The notes under the pieces were generated by a model, which searched no databases, was not told the origin of the DNA, and was given only the letters and a program-made list of their open reading frames with translations. Below are positions 8,577 through 17,906 of a DNA stretch of 64,000 nt, in pieces. Origin of the DNA: Herbaspirillum aquaticum (GTDB lineage: Bacteria; Pseudomonadota; Gammaproteobacteria; Burkholderiales; Burkholderiaceae_D); NCBI RefSeq assembly GCF_002213425.1, contig NZ_NJGV01000002.1, positions 62,001-126,000 of the forward strand, given 5' to 3'. Each line of letters starts with the position of its first letter. The stretch's first letter is position 1. The translations under genes were made by a program, and so were the position numbers.

Positions 8577-8610
8577 AAAGACGGCATCCTTGGATGCCGT
8601 TTTGCTTTTG
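8577..8610 (+). terminator. intrinsic terminator after orphan cheY
   Basis: ACGGCATC / GATGCCGT (8581-8600) with a CTTG loop, preceded by AAAG and followed by TTTTGCTTTT. Confidence 0.85.
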
Positions 8611-8736
8611 GGGGTCAAGCTTCAGTTTCGGGTGGGTGAAAAAGAAGGAGTCTGCTTTTCATCGCTGTTTCCGGCCGGTCGCACCGACCTGCAAGGCCCT
8701 GGTGACGGCGGTTCCGGCGGTGTCATGCGGGAGCGG

Positions 8737-8766
8737 TGCCGATGTTCGTGCAAAGTTTGCTATAAT
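8737..8766 (+). promoter_or_regulatory. promoter of the thrS operon (extended -10)
   Basis: TGCTATAATGCG gives a perfect extended -10 (TATAAT at 8761-8766). A weak -35 (TGCCGA, 8737-8742) sits 18 bases upstream. It lies about 90 bases before the leader peptide, the only good promoter between the orphan cheY terminator and thrS. Confidence 0.75.
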
Positions 8767-8853
8767 GCGCGGCCATGGCCTGATCTGCCCTTGCTGGCAG
8801 CGGCCTCCAGTATTCATCCCCTCATCTGTAAGAGCGAGAAAGGCACACCGGTT

Positions 8854-8895
8854 ATGACACCGCGAACTACCACCGAGGTTTTCACGCGACGCTAG
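8854..8895 (+). CDS. threonine-rich leader peptide of thrS
   Basis: A 13-codon frame, MTPRTTTEVFTRR then TAG. Five of thirteen codons are Thr, three of them consecutive (ACT ACC ACC). GAGAAAGG lies about ten bases upstream. An intrinsic terminator begins 22 bases after its stop, and thrS follows. The arrangement is that of a ribosome-stalling leader: low charged tRNA-Thr would stall the ribosome and let transcription pass into thrS. Antiterminator candidate: CTTTTTC (8903-8909) with GAAAAAG (8917-8923), which competes with the base of the terminator. Function is inferred from arrangement. Confidence 0.68.
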   Translation: MTPRTTTEVFTRR

Positions 8896-8916
8896 TCGGG
8901 TTCTTTTTCGTCCTTT

Positions 8917-8947
8917 GAAAAAGCGCGGCTGGTCCGCGTTTTTTTTT
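8917..8947 (+). terminator. attenuator terminator before thrS
   Basis: AAAAAGCGCGG pairs with CCGCGTTTTTT (one G-U pair) across a CTGGT loop, followed by a run of T up to 8947. It stands between promoter and thrS with no complete gene before it other than the Thr-rich leader, so it must be conditional. Confidence 0.8.
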
Positions 8948-9011
8948 CGTCCTTCTTTTCGACATTACCCTCAACAGGCAAGGCAGCAAAGCTGCCGACA
9001 TGGAGTGCACA

Positions 9012-10919
9012 ATGGTTTCAGTTCGTCTTCCCGATGGTTCGCAACGCCAGTTCGACAATCCGGTCACGGTGGCGCAGGTCGCCGCCAACATCGGCACCGG
9101 CCTGGCCAAGGCGGCGCTGGCTGGCCGCGTCGATGGCAAGCTGGTCGATACCTCTTATCTGATCGATAAGGACGCCGACCTGGCCATCATCACCGACAAG
9201 GATCCGGACGGCCTGGAAGTGATTCGCCACTCCACCGCCCACTTGTTGGCCTACGCGGTCAAGGAGCTGTTCCCTGAGGCGCAAGTGACCATCGGTCCGG
9301 TCATCGACAACGGTTTCTATTACGACTTCTCGTACAAGCGTCCCTTCACCCCTGAAGACCTGCAAGCCATCGAGAAGAAGATGGCCGAGCTGGCCAAGAA
9401 GGATGAGCCGGTCACCCGCAAGGTGCTGCCGCGTGACGAAGCCGTGGCTTATTTCAAGTCCATCGGCGAAGCCTACAAGGCCGAGATCATTGCCTCCATC
9501 CCGCAGAATGAAGACGTGTCGCTCTACACCGAAGGCAGTTTCACCGACCTGTGCCGCGGCCCGCACGTGCCGTCTACCGGCAAGCTGAAGGTGTTCAAGC
9601 TGATGAAGCTGGCCGGTGCCTACTGGCGTGGCGATTCCAATAACGAGATGCTGCAGCGTGTCTACGGTACCGCCTGGGCCAAGAAGGAAGACCAGGAAGC
9701 CTACCTGCACATGCTGGAAGAGGCTGAAAAGCGCGACCACCGCAAGCTGGGCCGCGCGCTGGACCTGTTCCACTTCCAGGACGAGGCCCCGGGCCTGATC
9801 TTCTGGCATCCCAAGGGCTGGACCATCTGGCAGCAGGTGGAGCAGTACATGCGCCGCGTGTATCAGGACAACGGTTATCAGGAAGTGAAGGCACCGCAGA
9901 TTCTGGATCGTTCGCTGTGGGAAAAGACCGGTCACTGGGAAAACTATCGTGAAAACATGTTCACGACCGAGTCGGAAAACCGTGCCTATGCCTTGAAGCC
10001 GATGAACTGCCCGGGCCACATCCAGATCTTCAATTCCGGTCTGCACAGCTACCGCGACCTGCCGCTGCGTTATGGCGAATTCGGCCAGTGCCACCGCAAC
10101 GAGCCCTCGGGCGCGCTGCACGGCATGATGCGCGTGCGCGGCTTCACCCAGGATGATGGTCACATCTTCTGTACCGAAGACCAGATCCAGGAAGAAGTGG
10201 CGGCCTTCAACCGCGTGGTGCGTGAGGTTTATGACTGCTTCGGTTTCAAGGAAGTGGCCGTGAAGCTGGCCCTGCGCCCGGAAAAGCGCATCGGCGCAGA
10301 AGAGGTCTGGGACAAGGCCGAAAACGCCCTGCGCGAAGCCATCCGCGCCTCCGGTTCGGAATGGGAAGAGCTGCCGGGTGAGGGTGCTTTCTATGGCCCG
10401 AAGATCGAATACCACCTGAAGGATTCCATCGGCCGTTCCTGGCAGTGCGGCACCATGCAGGTGGACTTCTCCATGCCGGCGCGCCTGGGTGCTGAATATG
10501 TAACGGAAGACAACAACCGCAAGGTGCCCGTGATGTTGCACCGGGCCATCGTCGGTTCGCTGGAGCGCTTCATCGCCATCCTGATCGAAAACCACGCCGG
10601 TGCCATGCCCTTGTGGCTGGCGCCAACGCAAGTTGTCATCCTGAATATTTCCGATGCGCAGGCCGATTATGTGCAGAACGTTGCACAAACGCTGAAAAAA
10701 CAAGGGTTTAGGGTTGAGACCGATTTGCGCAACGAGAAGATTACCTATAAAATACGGCAGCATTCCATTCAGAAGCCGCCCTACATCTTGGTTGCCGGCG
10801 ATAAAGAACGGGATGCCAACACTGTGGCCGTGCGAGCGCGGGGCAATGTCGATCTGGGCGTGATGTCCATCGACACCTTGGTGGAACGCCTCAAGGATGA
10901 GGTGGCCGCCAAAGCCTGA
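9012..10919 (+). CDS. thrS: threonyl-tRNA synthetase
   Basis: 635 residues: N-terminal TGS domain ([14 protein letters not shown]), editing domain with [19 protein letters not shown], and a class II catalytic core with zinc Cys in PMNCPGHI. Motif 2 is [19 protein letters not shown], motif 3 is [16 protein letters not shown], and an anticodon-binding domain follows. GGAGTG six bases upstream selects the ATG at 9012 over one at 9000. It is the first gene of the translation operon and is preceded by an apparent attenuator. Confidence 0.97.
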   Translation: MVSVRLPDGSQRQFDNPVTVAQVAANIGTGLAKAALAGRVDGKLVDTSYLIDKDADLAIITDKDPDGLEVIRHSTAHLLAYAVKELFPEAQVTIGPVIDNGFYYDFSYKRPFTPEDLQAIEKKMAELAKKDEPVTRKVLPRDEAVAYFKSIGEAYKAEIIASIPQNEDVSLYTEGSFTDLCRGPHVPSTGKLKVFKLMKLAGAYWRGDSNNEMLQRVYGTAWAKKEDQEAYLHMLEEAEKRDHRKLGRALDLFHFQDEAPGLIFWHPKGWTIWQQVEQYMRRVYQDNGYQEVKAPQILDRSLWEKTGHWENYRENMFTTESENRAYALKPMNCPGHIQIFNSGLHSYRDLPLRYGEFGQCHRNEPSGALHGMMRVRGFTQDDGHIFCTEDQIQEEVAAFNRVVREVYDCFGFKEVAVKLALRPEKRIGAEEVWDKAENALREAIRASGSEWEELPGEGAFYGPKIEYHLKDSIGRSWQCGTMQVDFSMPARLGAEYVTEDNNRKVPVMLHRAIVGSLERFIAILIENHAGAMPLWLAPTQVVILNISDAQADYVQNVAQTLKKQGFRVETDLRNEKITYKIRQHSIQKPPYILVAGDKERDANTVAVRARGNVDLGVMSIDTLVERLKDEVAAKA

Positions 10920-10992
10920 GACGGGGAAGCCTAGGGCTTCCTCCCAGCGCAAGAGCACGGCTTAATTCATTGGATTTTAAAAGGAAACTGCA

Positions 10993-11514
10993 ATAGCTAC
11001 TGACAAGTCGCATCGCCTCAATCGCGAGATCACTGCGCCGGAAGTGCGCCTTTCGGGTGTCGATAACGAGCCTCTGGGCATCGTCAGCCTGGCCGAAGCC
11101 TTACGGCTTTCCGAAGAGGCTGAAGTCGATCTGGTCGAGATTGCGCCCACTGCGCAACCTCCGGTTTGCCGTCTGATGGACTACGGCAAGTTCAAGTACC
11201 AGGAGCAGAAGAAGGCACACGAGGCCAAGCTCAAGCAGAAGGTCATCCAGGTCAAGGAAGTCAAGTTCCGCCCGGGTACCGATGATGGCGATTACAACAT
11301 CAAGCTGCGCAACCTGACCAAGTTCCTGGAAGACGGTGACAAGACCAAGATCACGCTGCGTTTCCGCGGTCGTGAAATGGCTCACCAGGAAATCGGCATG
11401 CGCGTGCTGGAGCGCCTGAAGGCTGACCTGGAGCCGTATGGCCAGGTCGAGCAGTTTCCCAAGATGGAAGGTCGCCAGATGATCATGGTGCTGGCGCCCA
11501 AGAAAAAGAAATAA
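10993..11514 (+). CDS. infC: translation initiation factor IF-3 (AUA start)
   Basis: 173 residues. The N-terminal domain ([20 protein letters not shown]) and C-terminal domain ([24 protein letters not shown]) are typical of IF-3. Between the in-frame TAA at 10978 and the GTG at 11044 there is no ATG, GTG or TTG, yet the conserved N-terminus (ATDKSHR) begins at an ATA at 10993 with AAGGA seven bases before it. IF-3 rejects non-standard start codons; E. coli infC uses AUU to regulate itself. AUA would serve the same purpose. It follows thrS by 73 bases. Confidence 0.95.
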   Translation: MATDKSHRLNREITAPEVRLSGVDNEPLGIVSLAEALRLSEEAEVDLVEIAPTAQPPVCRLMDYGKFKYQEQKKAHEAKLKQKVIQVKEVKFRPGTDDGDYNIKLRNLTKFLEDGDKTKITLRFRGREMAHQEIGMRVLERLKADLEPYGQVEQFPKMEGRQMIMVLAPKKKK

Positions 11515-11763
11515 ATCGTTTGGATCGTTTCGATCGTTCATAACGTTTATATTTTTTTCGGTTTTCCGGATTGCACGTCGTAGTTTCAGTCTAGCCGTAT
11601 CAGGACGACATCCCTCCGGTGTCGTCCATGCCGCAGCAGCCAGGGCAATCCAGGCGGTGGCGGCAGTGTAGGGCCGACAAAGGATTTGCAGGGCGCAGGT
11701 AAAGCGCCAGGCAAAAGCAGCGGGTTCACCCGCTGTCAAATAAGTGAGAGCAGGCATCCAAGA
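11515..11763 (+). other. infC-rpmI intergenic region
   Basis: About 250 bases between infC and the structured rpmI leader, with no convincing gene. AT-rich just after infC (ATATTTTTTTCGG), then GC-rich. In relatives of E. coli this spacer region contributes to L20-dependent control; no specific pseudoknot could be proven by eye. Confidence 0.4.
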
Positions 11764-11820
11764 GCAGCGAGCGTGCTGCCACCTGCAATCATCAAAAAAT
11801 GGAGCTGTCCGAAAGGACAG
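11764..11820 (+). promoter_or_regulatory. rpmI leader hairpins covering the ribosome site
   Basis: Hairpin 1: GCAGC (11764-11768) with GCTGC (11775-11779). Hairpin 2: CTGTCC-GAAA-GGACAG (11805-11820), a perfect stem with a GNRA loop. The AGGA of the rpmI ribosome site lies in the 3' arm of hairpin 2, seven bases before the ATG. This is consistent with autoregulation by ribosomal protein L20, known for this operon in other bacteria; that link is inference. Confidence 0.6.
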
Positions 11821-11827
11821 AGTTGCT

Positions 11828-12025
11828 ATGCCTAAGATGAAATCGAAGAGCAGCGCGAAGAAGCGTTTTCGCGTCCGCCCGGGCGGTACCGTCAAGCGCG
11901 GTCAAGCCTTCAAGCGTCACATCCTGACCAAGAAGACCACCAAGAACAAGCGTCAACTGCGCGGTACCGAGGGCGTCCATGAGACGAACCTGAATTCCGT
12001 TCGCGCGATGCTGCCGTTCGCTTAA
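11828..12025 (+). CDS. rpmI: 50S ribosomal protein L35
   Basis: 65 residues of the L35 family: [30 protein letters not shown], then the basic tail. The frame is open further upstream but the conserved N-terminus fixes the start. Its ribosome site sits in a hairpin. rplT follows 25 bases later. Confidence 0.97.
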   Translation: MPKMKSKSSAKKRFRVRPGGTVKRGQAFKRHILTKKTTKNKRQLRGTEGVHETNLNSVRAMLPFA

Positions 12026-12050
12026 CCTCACCATACACTAAGGAGCTACT

Positions 12051-12413
12051 ATGCCTAGAGTCAAACGTGGGGTAACAGCACGTGCCCGCCACAAGAAAGT
12101 CCTCGCACTCGCCAAGGGTTACCGCGGCCGTCGTAAAAACGTCTACCGTATCGCCAAGCAAGCAGTCATGCGCGCTGGCCAGTACGCGTACCGTGACCGT
12201 CGTAACAAGAAGCGCGTGTTCCGCGCACTGTGGATCGCCCGTATCAACGCCGCTGCGCGTTCGCACGGCGTGACCTACAGCGTGTTCATGAACGGCCTGA
12301 AGAAGGCTGCGATCGAACTGGATCGTAAGGTCCTGGCCGATATGGCTGTCACCGACAAGGCTGCTTTCGCTGCCATCGTCAACCAGGTGAAGGCCAACAT
12401 CGCTGCCGCCTAA
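12051..12413 (+). CDS. rplT: 50S ribosomal protein L20
   Basis: 120 residues: [18 protein letters not shown], then the basic helices [19 protein letters not shown] and the globular C-terminal part. AAGGAG lies six bases before the ATG. L20 binds 23S rRNA early in 50S assembly and represses the rpmI-rplT mRNA in other bacteria. Confidence 0.98.
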   Translation: MPRVKRGVTARARHKKVLALAKGYRGRRKNVYRIAKQAVMRAGQYAYRDRRNKKRVFRALWIARINAAARSHGVTYSVFMNGLKKAAIELDRKVLADMAVTDKAAFAAIVNQVKANIAAA

Positions 12414-12490
12414 ATCGACAGCGTGTTTGCGGTAGCCGGCCGCAACATCGGACGCAAGTCAGACGAGCAGCCGGCGCTGCAAAATCCTGC

Positions 12491-12571
12491 GGGGCAGAGG
12501 TGATACACCGATGCCCCGTATGTTTTTGATCCACGGTTTCGTGGATTTTTTTGATTCACCTTCCGTGAATC
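12491..12571 (+). promoter_or_regulatory. hairpin chain and Phe-rich frame before pheS (possible attenuator)
   Basis: Three hairpins in series. (1) GGGGCA-GA-GGTG-ATA-CACC-GA-TGCCCC (12491-12517), with a symmetric GA/GA internal loop. (2) ATCCACG-GTTT-CGTGGAT followed by six T (12529-12552), a good intrinsic terminator. (3) GATTCAC-CTTCC-GTGAATC (12553-12571). A frame from ATG 12511 (AGAGGTGA upstream) begins MPRMFLIHGFVDFF and is rich in Phe. E. coli pheST is controlled by a Phe leader and attenuator; this may be a counterpart, but T-rich DNA yields Phe codons by chance. Confidence 0.5.
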
Positions 12572-12622
12572 CCTTCTTTTCGACTTCGTCGTCGGATTTT
12601 CGATTGGAGCGAGACTTACCGC

Positions 12623-13651
12623 ATGAATCCCCTAGACCAACTCCTGGGCCAACTGGTCACGCAGGCGCAGGCTGATTTCGCCGCCGCGCCCGACGCCGCC
12701 GCACTGGAAAACGCCAAGGCCAAGTACCTCGGCAAGACCGGTCAGATCACCGAGCAGATGAAGGGACTGGGCAAGCTGGCGCCGGAAGAGCGCAAGGTAC
12801 AAGGGGCGATCATCAACGTCGCCAAAGAGCAGATCGAAACCGCGCTGACCGCACGTCGCGATGCACTGGCCAATGCCCAGATGCAGGCGCGCCTGAATGC
12901 GGAAGCCATCGATGTCACCTTGCCGGGCCGTGGCCGTGGCGTGGGCGGCATCCACCCCGTGATGCGCTCGTGGCAGCGCGTCGAGGAAATCTTCCGCTCC
13001 ATCGGTTTTGATGTCGCCGACGGTCCCGAGATCGAGACCGACTGGACCAATTTCACCGCATTGAACAGCCCCGAGAACCACCCGGCGCGCTCGATGCAGG
13101 ACACCTTCTACATCGAAGGCAACGACACCCAGGGCAAGCCGCTGCTGCTGCGTACCCACACCAGCCCGATGCAGGTGCGCTACGCCCGCATGAACAAGCC
13201 GCCCATCAAGGTCATCGCACCGGGCCGCACCTATCGCGTCGACAGCGATGCCACCCATTCGCCGATGTTCCACCAGGTCGAAGGCCTGTGGATCGCCGAG
13301 GACATCAGCTTCGCCGACCTCAAGGGCGTGTACCTCAACTTCGTCAAGGCCTTCTTCGAGACCGACGACCTGCAGGTGCGCTTCCGTCCCTCGTATTTCC
13401 CCTTCACCGAACCTTCGGCCGAGATCGACATCGCCTTCGGCAGCGGTCCCCTGAAGGGGCGCTGGCTGGAAGTCTCCGGCGCTGGCCAGGTGCACCCGAC
13501 GGTGGTGCGCAACATGGGCCTGGACCCTGAGCAGTACATCGGTTTCGCGTTCGGCTCGGGCCTGGAGCGCCTGACCATGCTGCGCTACGGGATCAACGAC
13601 CTGCGCCTGTTCTACGAAGGCGACCTGCGCTTCCTGAAGCAATTCAATTAA
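12623..13651 (+). CDS. pheS: phenylalanyl-tRNA synthetase alpha subunit
   Basis: 342 residues: N-terminal coiled-coil arm (about 1-90), then the class II core. Motif 1 area is [20 protein letters not shown], motif 2 area is [16 protein letters not shown], and motif 3 is [20 protein letters not shown]. It charges tRNA-Phe as an alpha2beta2 enzyme with pheT, 78 bases downstream. Confidence 0.98.
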   Translation: MNPLDQLLGQLVTQAQADFAAAPDAAALENAKAKYLGKTGQITEQMKGLGKLAPEERKVQGAIINVAKEQIETALTARRDALANAQMQARLNAEAIDVTLPGRGRGVGGIHPVMRSWQRVEEIFRSIGFDVADGPEIETDWTNFTALNSPENHPARSMQDTFYIEGNDTQGKPLLLRTHTSPMQVRYARMNKPPIKVIAPGRTYRVDSDATHSPMFHQVEGLWIAEDISFADLKGVYLNFVKAFFETDDLQVRFRPSYFPFTEPSAEIDIAFGSGPLKGRWLEVSGAGQVHPTVVRNMGLDPEQYIGFAFGSGLERLTMLRYGINDLRLFYEGDLRFLKQFN

Positions 13652-13729
13652 TTCGATCACGCAGGGCGCCGCGCTGTCGCGGCGTGCCTCCGGCTCATAG
13701 CTCATAGCCGATAGCTGAAAGTCTGAATC

Positions 13730-16156
13730 ATGCAATTCTCTGAAAACTGGCTGCGTACCATGGTCAACCCGACCATGACCTCGGATGAACTGTCGCACCT
13801 GCTGACCATGTCCGGCCTGGAAGTCGAGGAAGTCGAACCGGTTGCGCCTCCCTTCACCAACGTGGTGGTGGGCGAAGTGCTGGAAGTCTCCAAGCACCCG
13901 GATGCGGACCGCCTGAACGTATGCCGCGTCAATGTTCATACCGGCACCATCCTCAACATCGTCTGCGGCGCGCCCAATGTGCGCCCTGGTCTCAAGGTGC
14001 CTTGCGCCATGGTCGGCGCCGTGCTGCCGCCGGGTGCCGATGGCAAGCCTTTCGAGATCAAGGTCGGCAAGCTGCGCGGCGTGGAGTCGCAGGGCATGCT
14101 GTGCTCGGCCCGCGAACTGAAGCTGTCGGAAGATCATGGTGGCCTGCTGGAGCTGCCCGACGATGCACCGGTCGGCCAGAATTTCCGCGACTACCTGCAA
14201 CTGAACGACCTGAAGTTCACCATCAAGCTGACCCCCAACAAGGCGGATTGCCTGTCGGTGCTGGGCGTGGCACGGGAAGTGTCGGCCCTGACCGGTACGC
14301 CCCTGAAGGCGCCGGTCTATCAGGCTGCCGCCGTCAATCTGGATGAGAAGCTGCCGGTGCGCATTTCCGCGCCCGAGCTGTGCGGCCGTTTTGCCGGTCG
14401 CGTGATCCGTGGCCTCAACGCCAAGGCCGCCACCCCGCAGTGGATGAAGCAGCGCCTGGAGCGCAGCGGACAGCGGCCGATCTCGGCGCTGGTCGATATC
14501 TCCAATTACGTGATGCTGGAACTGGGTCGTCCCTCGCACGTGTTCGATCTCGACAAGATCCATGGCGGCCTGGACGTGCGCTGGGGCCGCAAGGGTGAAT
14601 CCCTGAAGCTCCTCAACGGCAATACCGTGGAAGTCGATGAGTGGGTCGGCGTGATCTCCGACGACAAGGAAATCGAATCCCTGGCCGGCATCATGGGTGG
14701 CGACGCCACTGCGGTCTCGCTGGACACCACCAACATCTACCTGGAAGCCGCGTTCTGGTTCCCGCAGGCGATCCAGGGTCGTGCCCGCCGCTACAACTTC
14801 TCGACCGATGCCGCGCATCGTTTCGAGCGAGGCGTGGACTTCGCCACCGTGGTCGATCACATCGAGCGCATCACGGCGCTGCTGCTGGAAATCTGCGGCA
14901 CGCCCGATACCCGCGTGGGCCCGGTAGACGACCAGATCGTCAACCTGCCCAAGCGCGAACCGGTTTCCCTGCGCACCGCACGCGCGGCCAAGGTGATCGG
15001 CGTGGAGATCACTGACGAGATGGTCTCGGACATCTTCAAGCGCCTTGGCCTGACGTTCGACTACCAGCCTGGCCTGTTCTCGGTGACCCCGCCGTCCTAT
15101 CGCTTCGACATCGAGATTGAGGAAGACCTGATCGAGGAAGTCGCGCGCGTCTACGGTTTCGAGAACATTCCGGCGCTGCCGCCGGTGGCCGCCAATGCCA
15201 TGCGCATCGCGCCGGAGAACACGCGTTCGCTGTTCGCCATCCGTCGCCTGCTGGCCGATCAGGACTACCAGGAAGTGGTCAACTTCAGCTTCGTGGAAAG
15301 CGCCTGGGAAGCCGACTTCGCCGGCAACACCGATCCCATCAAGCTGTTGAATCCGATCGCCAGCCAGATGAGCGTGATGCGTTCGTCGCTCATCGCCGGC
15401 CTGGTCGCCAATGCACGCTACAACGTCAACCGCAAGGCGGCGCGTATCCGCGTCTTCGAAGCGGGTGCCGTGTTCCACAAGAACGCCGCCATCAGCGATG
15501 GTCCGCTGGCTGTCGCCGGTTTCGAGCAGCCCAAGCGCGTGGCTGCGCTGGCCTATGGTCCGGTGGCCGACGAGCAGTGGGGCCAGCCGACCCGCAACGT
15601 CGACTACTTCGACGTCAAGGCCGACCTGGAAGCACTGTTCGCGCCGCGCGCGCTGCGTTTCGTCAAGGCCGAACATCCGGCTCTGCATCCGGGACGCACT
15701 GCGCACGTACTGCTGGGTGAGAAGGTGGTCGGCGTGATCGGTGAACTGCATCCCAAGTGGCAGCAGAAGTACGACCTGCCGCTGGCGCCCGTGGTCTTCG
15801 AAGTGGATGCCGAGGCGCTGCAGCAGCGTGACCTGCCGTCCTACTCGGAAATTTCCAAGTTCCCGGCGGTCAGCCGCGACATCGCGCTGGTGGTGAAACA
15901 GTCGGTCGGTGCCCAGCAATTGCTGGACGTATTTGCCGCTGAAAAGCAGGCCAATCCGGATTGCGGCATCTTGCAAGCCCTTGTTTTATTTGATGAATAT
16001 CAAGGCAAGGGGCTGGAAGCGGACGAAAAAAGCCTTGCGTTCCGCTGCACCTTGCAAGATACTCAAAACACCCTTCAGGATGACAAGGTTGACCTTGCGG
16101 TGAATGCACTGGTGGCCGCGGCGAGCGCCAAGCTCGGCGCCAGGTTGCGTGCCTGA
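13730..16156 (+). CDS. pheT: phenylalanyl-tRNA synthetase beta subunit
   Basis: 808 residues, the usual length. N-terminal EMAP-like tRNA-binding domain ([20 protein letters not shown]), B3/B4 editing region, B5 domain, catalytic-like core ([14 protein letters not shown]) and C-terminal FDX-ACB domain ([18 protein letters not shown]). Ends five bases before the first possible ihfA start. Confidence 0.98.
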   Translation: MQFSENWLRTMVNPTMTSDELSHLLTMSGLEVEEVEPVAPPFTNVVVGEVLEVSKHPDADRLNVCRVNVHTGTILNIVCGAPNVRPGLKVPCAMVGAVLPPGADGKPFEIKVGKLRGVESQGMLCSARELKLSEDHGGLLELPDDAPVGQNFRDYLQLNDLKFTIKLTPNKADCLSVLGVAREVSALTGTPLKAPVYQAAAVNLDEKLPVRISAPELCGRFAGRVIRGLNAKAATPQWMKQRLERSGQRPISALVDISNYVMLELGRPSHVFDLDKIHGGLDVRWGRKGESLKLLNGNTVEVDEWVGVISDDKEIESLAGIMGGDATAVSLDTTNIYLEAAFWFPQAIQGRARRYNFSTDAAHRFERGVDFATVVDHIERITALLLEICGTPDTRVGPVDDQIVNLPKREPVSLRTARAAKVIGVEITDEMVSDIFKRLGLTFDYQPGLFSVTPPSYRFDIEIEEDLIEEVARVYGFENIPALPPVAANAMRIAPENTRSLFAIRRLLADQDYQEVVNFSFVESAWEADFAGNTDPIKLLNPIASQMSVMRSSLIAGLVANARYNVNRKAARIRVFEAGAVFHKNAAISDGPLAVAGFEQPKRVAALAYGPVADEQWGQPTRNVDYFDVKADLEALFAPRALRFVKAEHPALHPGRTAHVLLGEKVVGVIGELHPKWQQKYDLPLAPVVFEVDAEALQQRDLPSYSEISKFPAVSRDIALVVKQSVGAQQLLDVFAAEKQANPDCGILQALVLFDEYQGKGLEADEKSLAFRCTLQDTQNTLQDDKVDLAVNALVAAASAKLGARLRA

Positions 16157-16160
16157 TGTG

Positions 16161-16634
16161 ATGTCCGAGAGCGAAAATAATTACAGACCGGAATCGGTTG
16201 AGGCCCAGTCATTCATCGCCATGAACAACGTGAATTCGAACGAATTTCAATCCGTGCTGGACGCCGACCTGCATCGTGCCGTACTGGAATCCCAGGCACG
16301 TTCGCAGGCCGACAAGAACCTGCCGACGCTGACCAAGGCCGAGCTGGCCGAACTTTTGTTCGAGCAGGTCGGTCTGAACAAGCGCGAAGCAAAGGACATG
16401 GTGGAAACCTTCTTCGACGAGATCCGCAACGCTCTCGAACGTGGCGAGGCCGTCAAGCTGTCCGGCTTCGGTAATTTCCAGCTGCGCGACAAGCCGCAAC
16501 GGCCTGGCCGCAATCCCAAGACTGGCGAGGAAATCCCCATCACCGCGCGCCGCGTCGTGACCTTCCACGCCAGTCAGAAATTGAAGGAAATGGTGGAACT
16601 CTCCAGCGGTGACGCCGTTGAAATGTCCGTCTAA
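16161..16634 (+). CDS. ihfA: integration host factor alpha subunit with N-terminal extension
   Basis: The last 100 residues are canonical IHF-alpha: [40 protein letters not shown] (the DNA-intercalating Pro arm) and [14 protein letters not shown]. Ahead of it lie about 55 extra residues ([16 protein letters not shown]..., then [18 protein letters not shown]...). Starts at 16161 (coupled to the pheT stop) or 16221 are possible; neither has a strong ribosome site. Even the shorter form is about 35 residues longer than E. coli IhfA. IHF bends DNA at promoters and recombination sites. Confidence 0.92.
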   Translation: MSESENNYRPESVEAQSFIAMNNVNSNEFQSVLDADLHRAVLESQARSQADKNLPTLTKAELAELLFEQVGLNKREAKDMVETFFDEIRNALERGEAVKLSGFGNFQLRDKPQRPGRNPKTGEEIPITARRVVTFHASQKLKEMVELSSGDAVEMSV

Positions 16635-16637
16635 TTT

Positions 16638-17039
16638 ATGAACGATCGTGTCAACAAACCTGCGGCCATCGTCTTGCCGCCCATCCCGGCCAAGCGTTAT
16701 TTCACGATAGGCGAGGTCAGCGAACTGTGCGGTGTGAAGCCGCACGTGTTGCGCTACTGGGAACAGGAATTCACCCAGCTGAAACCTGTGAAGCGCCGTG
16801 GCAACCGGCGTTATTACCAGCACCACGAAGTGCTGCTGATCCGCCGTATCCGTGAACTGCTGTATGAACAAGGCTTCACTATCAGTGGTGCCCGCAACAA
16901 GCTTGATGGCACGCACGAGGCCGAGCAGCCGCAAGAACCGCAGCGCCCCGTCATCAGCCTGGATGAAGCGGCCATCGATGCGCTGCGCGCGGAGTTGCAA
17001 GCCGTGCTGGAAACACTCAAGCCGGGAGCAGCTGCCTGA
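16638..17039 (+). CDS. MerR-family transcriptional regulator
   Basis: 133 residues. A MerR winged helix-turn-helix spans about 20-90: YFTIGEVSELCGVKPHVLRY, EQEF and RRGNRRYYQHHEV. A short C-terminal helix follows, with no metal-binding Cys. This is the MlrA-like regulator that commonly follows ihfA in betaproteobacteria. It starts three bases after the ihfA stop. Ligand and targets unknown. Confidence 0.9.
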   Translation: MNDRVNKPAAIVLPPIPAKRYFTIGEVSELCGVKPHVLRYWEQEFTQLKPVKRRGNRRYYQHHEVLLIRRIRELLYEQGFTISGARNKLDGTHEAEQPQEPQRPVISLDEAAIDALRAELQAVLETLKPGAAA

Positions 17040-17163
17040 GTCCAACAGGCTAGGCCGATTTCTCTGATGCATATTCTTGGCGCCACACGCCGGTCTTGAT
17101 GGCCGCCGTGTGGCGTGTTCATTTCAGGGCCATGCCGGCACACTGGCAGGCCGGGGACTAATC

Positions 17164-17688
17164 ATGATGTGTTACCAATGGCGCCCCATGCGGGCCGATG
17201 ATCTGCCGCGCGTGATGGCGATTGCCGAACAAGTTCATGTCGGTTATTTCGAAGCTGAAGAGGTCTTCGCTGAGCGCCTTACGCTGTTTGCACCCGGATG
17301 CCTCATCGCCGTGCGTGAGGAAGGGGAGAGCGAGGAAGAGGTGATCGGCTATGCCTTCATGCATCCGGCGCGCCAAGGTTTTCCGCCCGCCCTCAATACT
17401 TTGCTGCGGCATCTGGACCCGGCGGCCGATTGCCTGCATCTGCATGATGTGGCGCTGCTGCCTGCAGCGCGCGGTTCCGGTCTCGGCCGCCGTCTTGTGG
17501 ACGTGCTCGCTGAACTTTGTCAGGCCCATGGCTTGTCCAAGGCTGCCTTGGTCGCTGTTCACGCGTCCAATGGCTATTGGCAGGCGGCGGGCTTCCTGGA
17601 GAATGCCCAGGTGTCGGTGCAAGGCAGAGCATGCCTGGCGAGCTATGGCGACGACGCCCTCTACATGACGAAGAATCTCACATGGTGA
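17164..17688 (+). CDS. GNAT-family N-acetyltransferase
   Basis: 174 residues. N-terminal strand WRPMRADDLPRVMAIAEQVH, and acetyl-CoA loop LLPAARGSGLGRRLVDVLAEL (Q/RxxGxG/A type), followed by a final HASNGYWQAAGFLE motif. ATG at 17164 or 17167. Acceptor unknown. It may be the last gene of the pheST-ihfA transcript or independent. Confidence 0.85.
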   Translation: MMCYQWRPMRADDLPRVMAIAEQVHVGYFEAEEVFAERLTLFAPGCLIAVREEGESEEEVIGYAFMHPARQGFPPALNTLLRHLDPAADCLHLHDVALLPAARGSGLGRRLVDVLAELCQAHGLSKAALVAVHASNGYWQAAGFLENAQVSVQGRACLASYGDDALYMTKNLTW

Positions 17689-17906
17689 TTACCGCTGTTG
17701 GGCAGGATGGCGATCGCGACACATGTTGCAAAAATATCACGTAAGCGCAATTGCACTTTGGTCTTGATCAAATAACAATAGTTGCATTAAAATTAATAAA
17801 AAATTTACAACTATTTGTGTAGATTTGCGTCGGTGTAACGCCATCGTTCAGTCCAGCCTCCTAGTACGACACCAACAGGCGGCATCCGTTATAGAGGTAA
17901 CGATTC

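Noticed and set aside
12632-15976. An 1114-codon open frame on the minus strand across pheS and pheT
   Set aside because: It is the antisense shadow of two unmistakable, highly conserved genes; high GC at third positions keeps the opposite frame open. Similar shadows over thrS, relA and flhA were rejected for the same reason.
17740-17800. Possible sigma-54 promoter before the PEP-CTERM gene
   Set aside because: PEP-CTERM genes are often RpoN-dependent, but no GG-N10-GC pair in the right context was found here or upstream of 47964.
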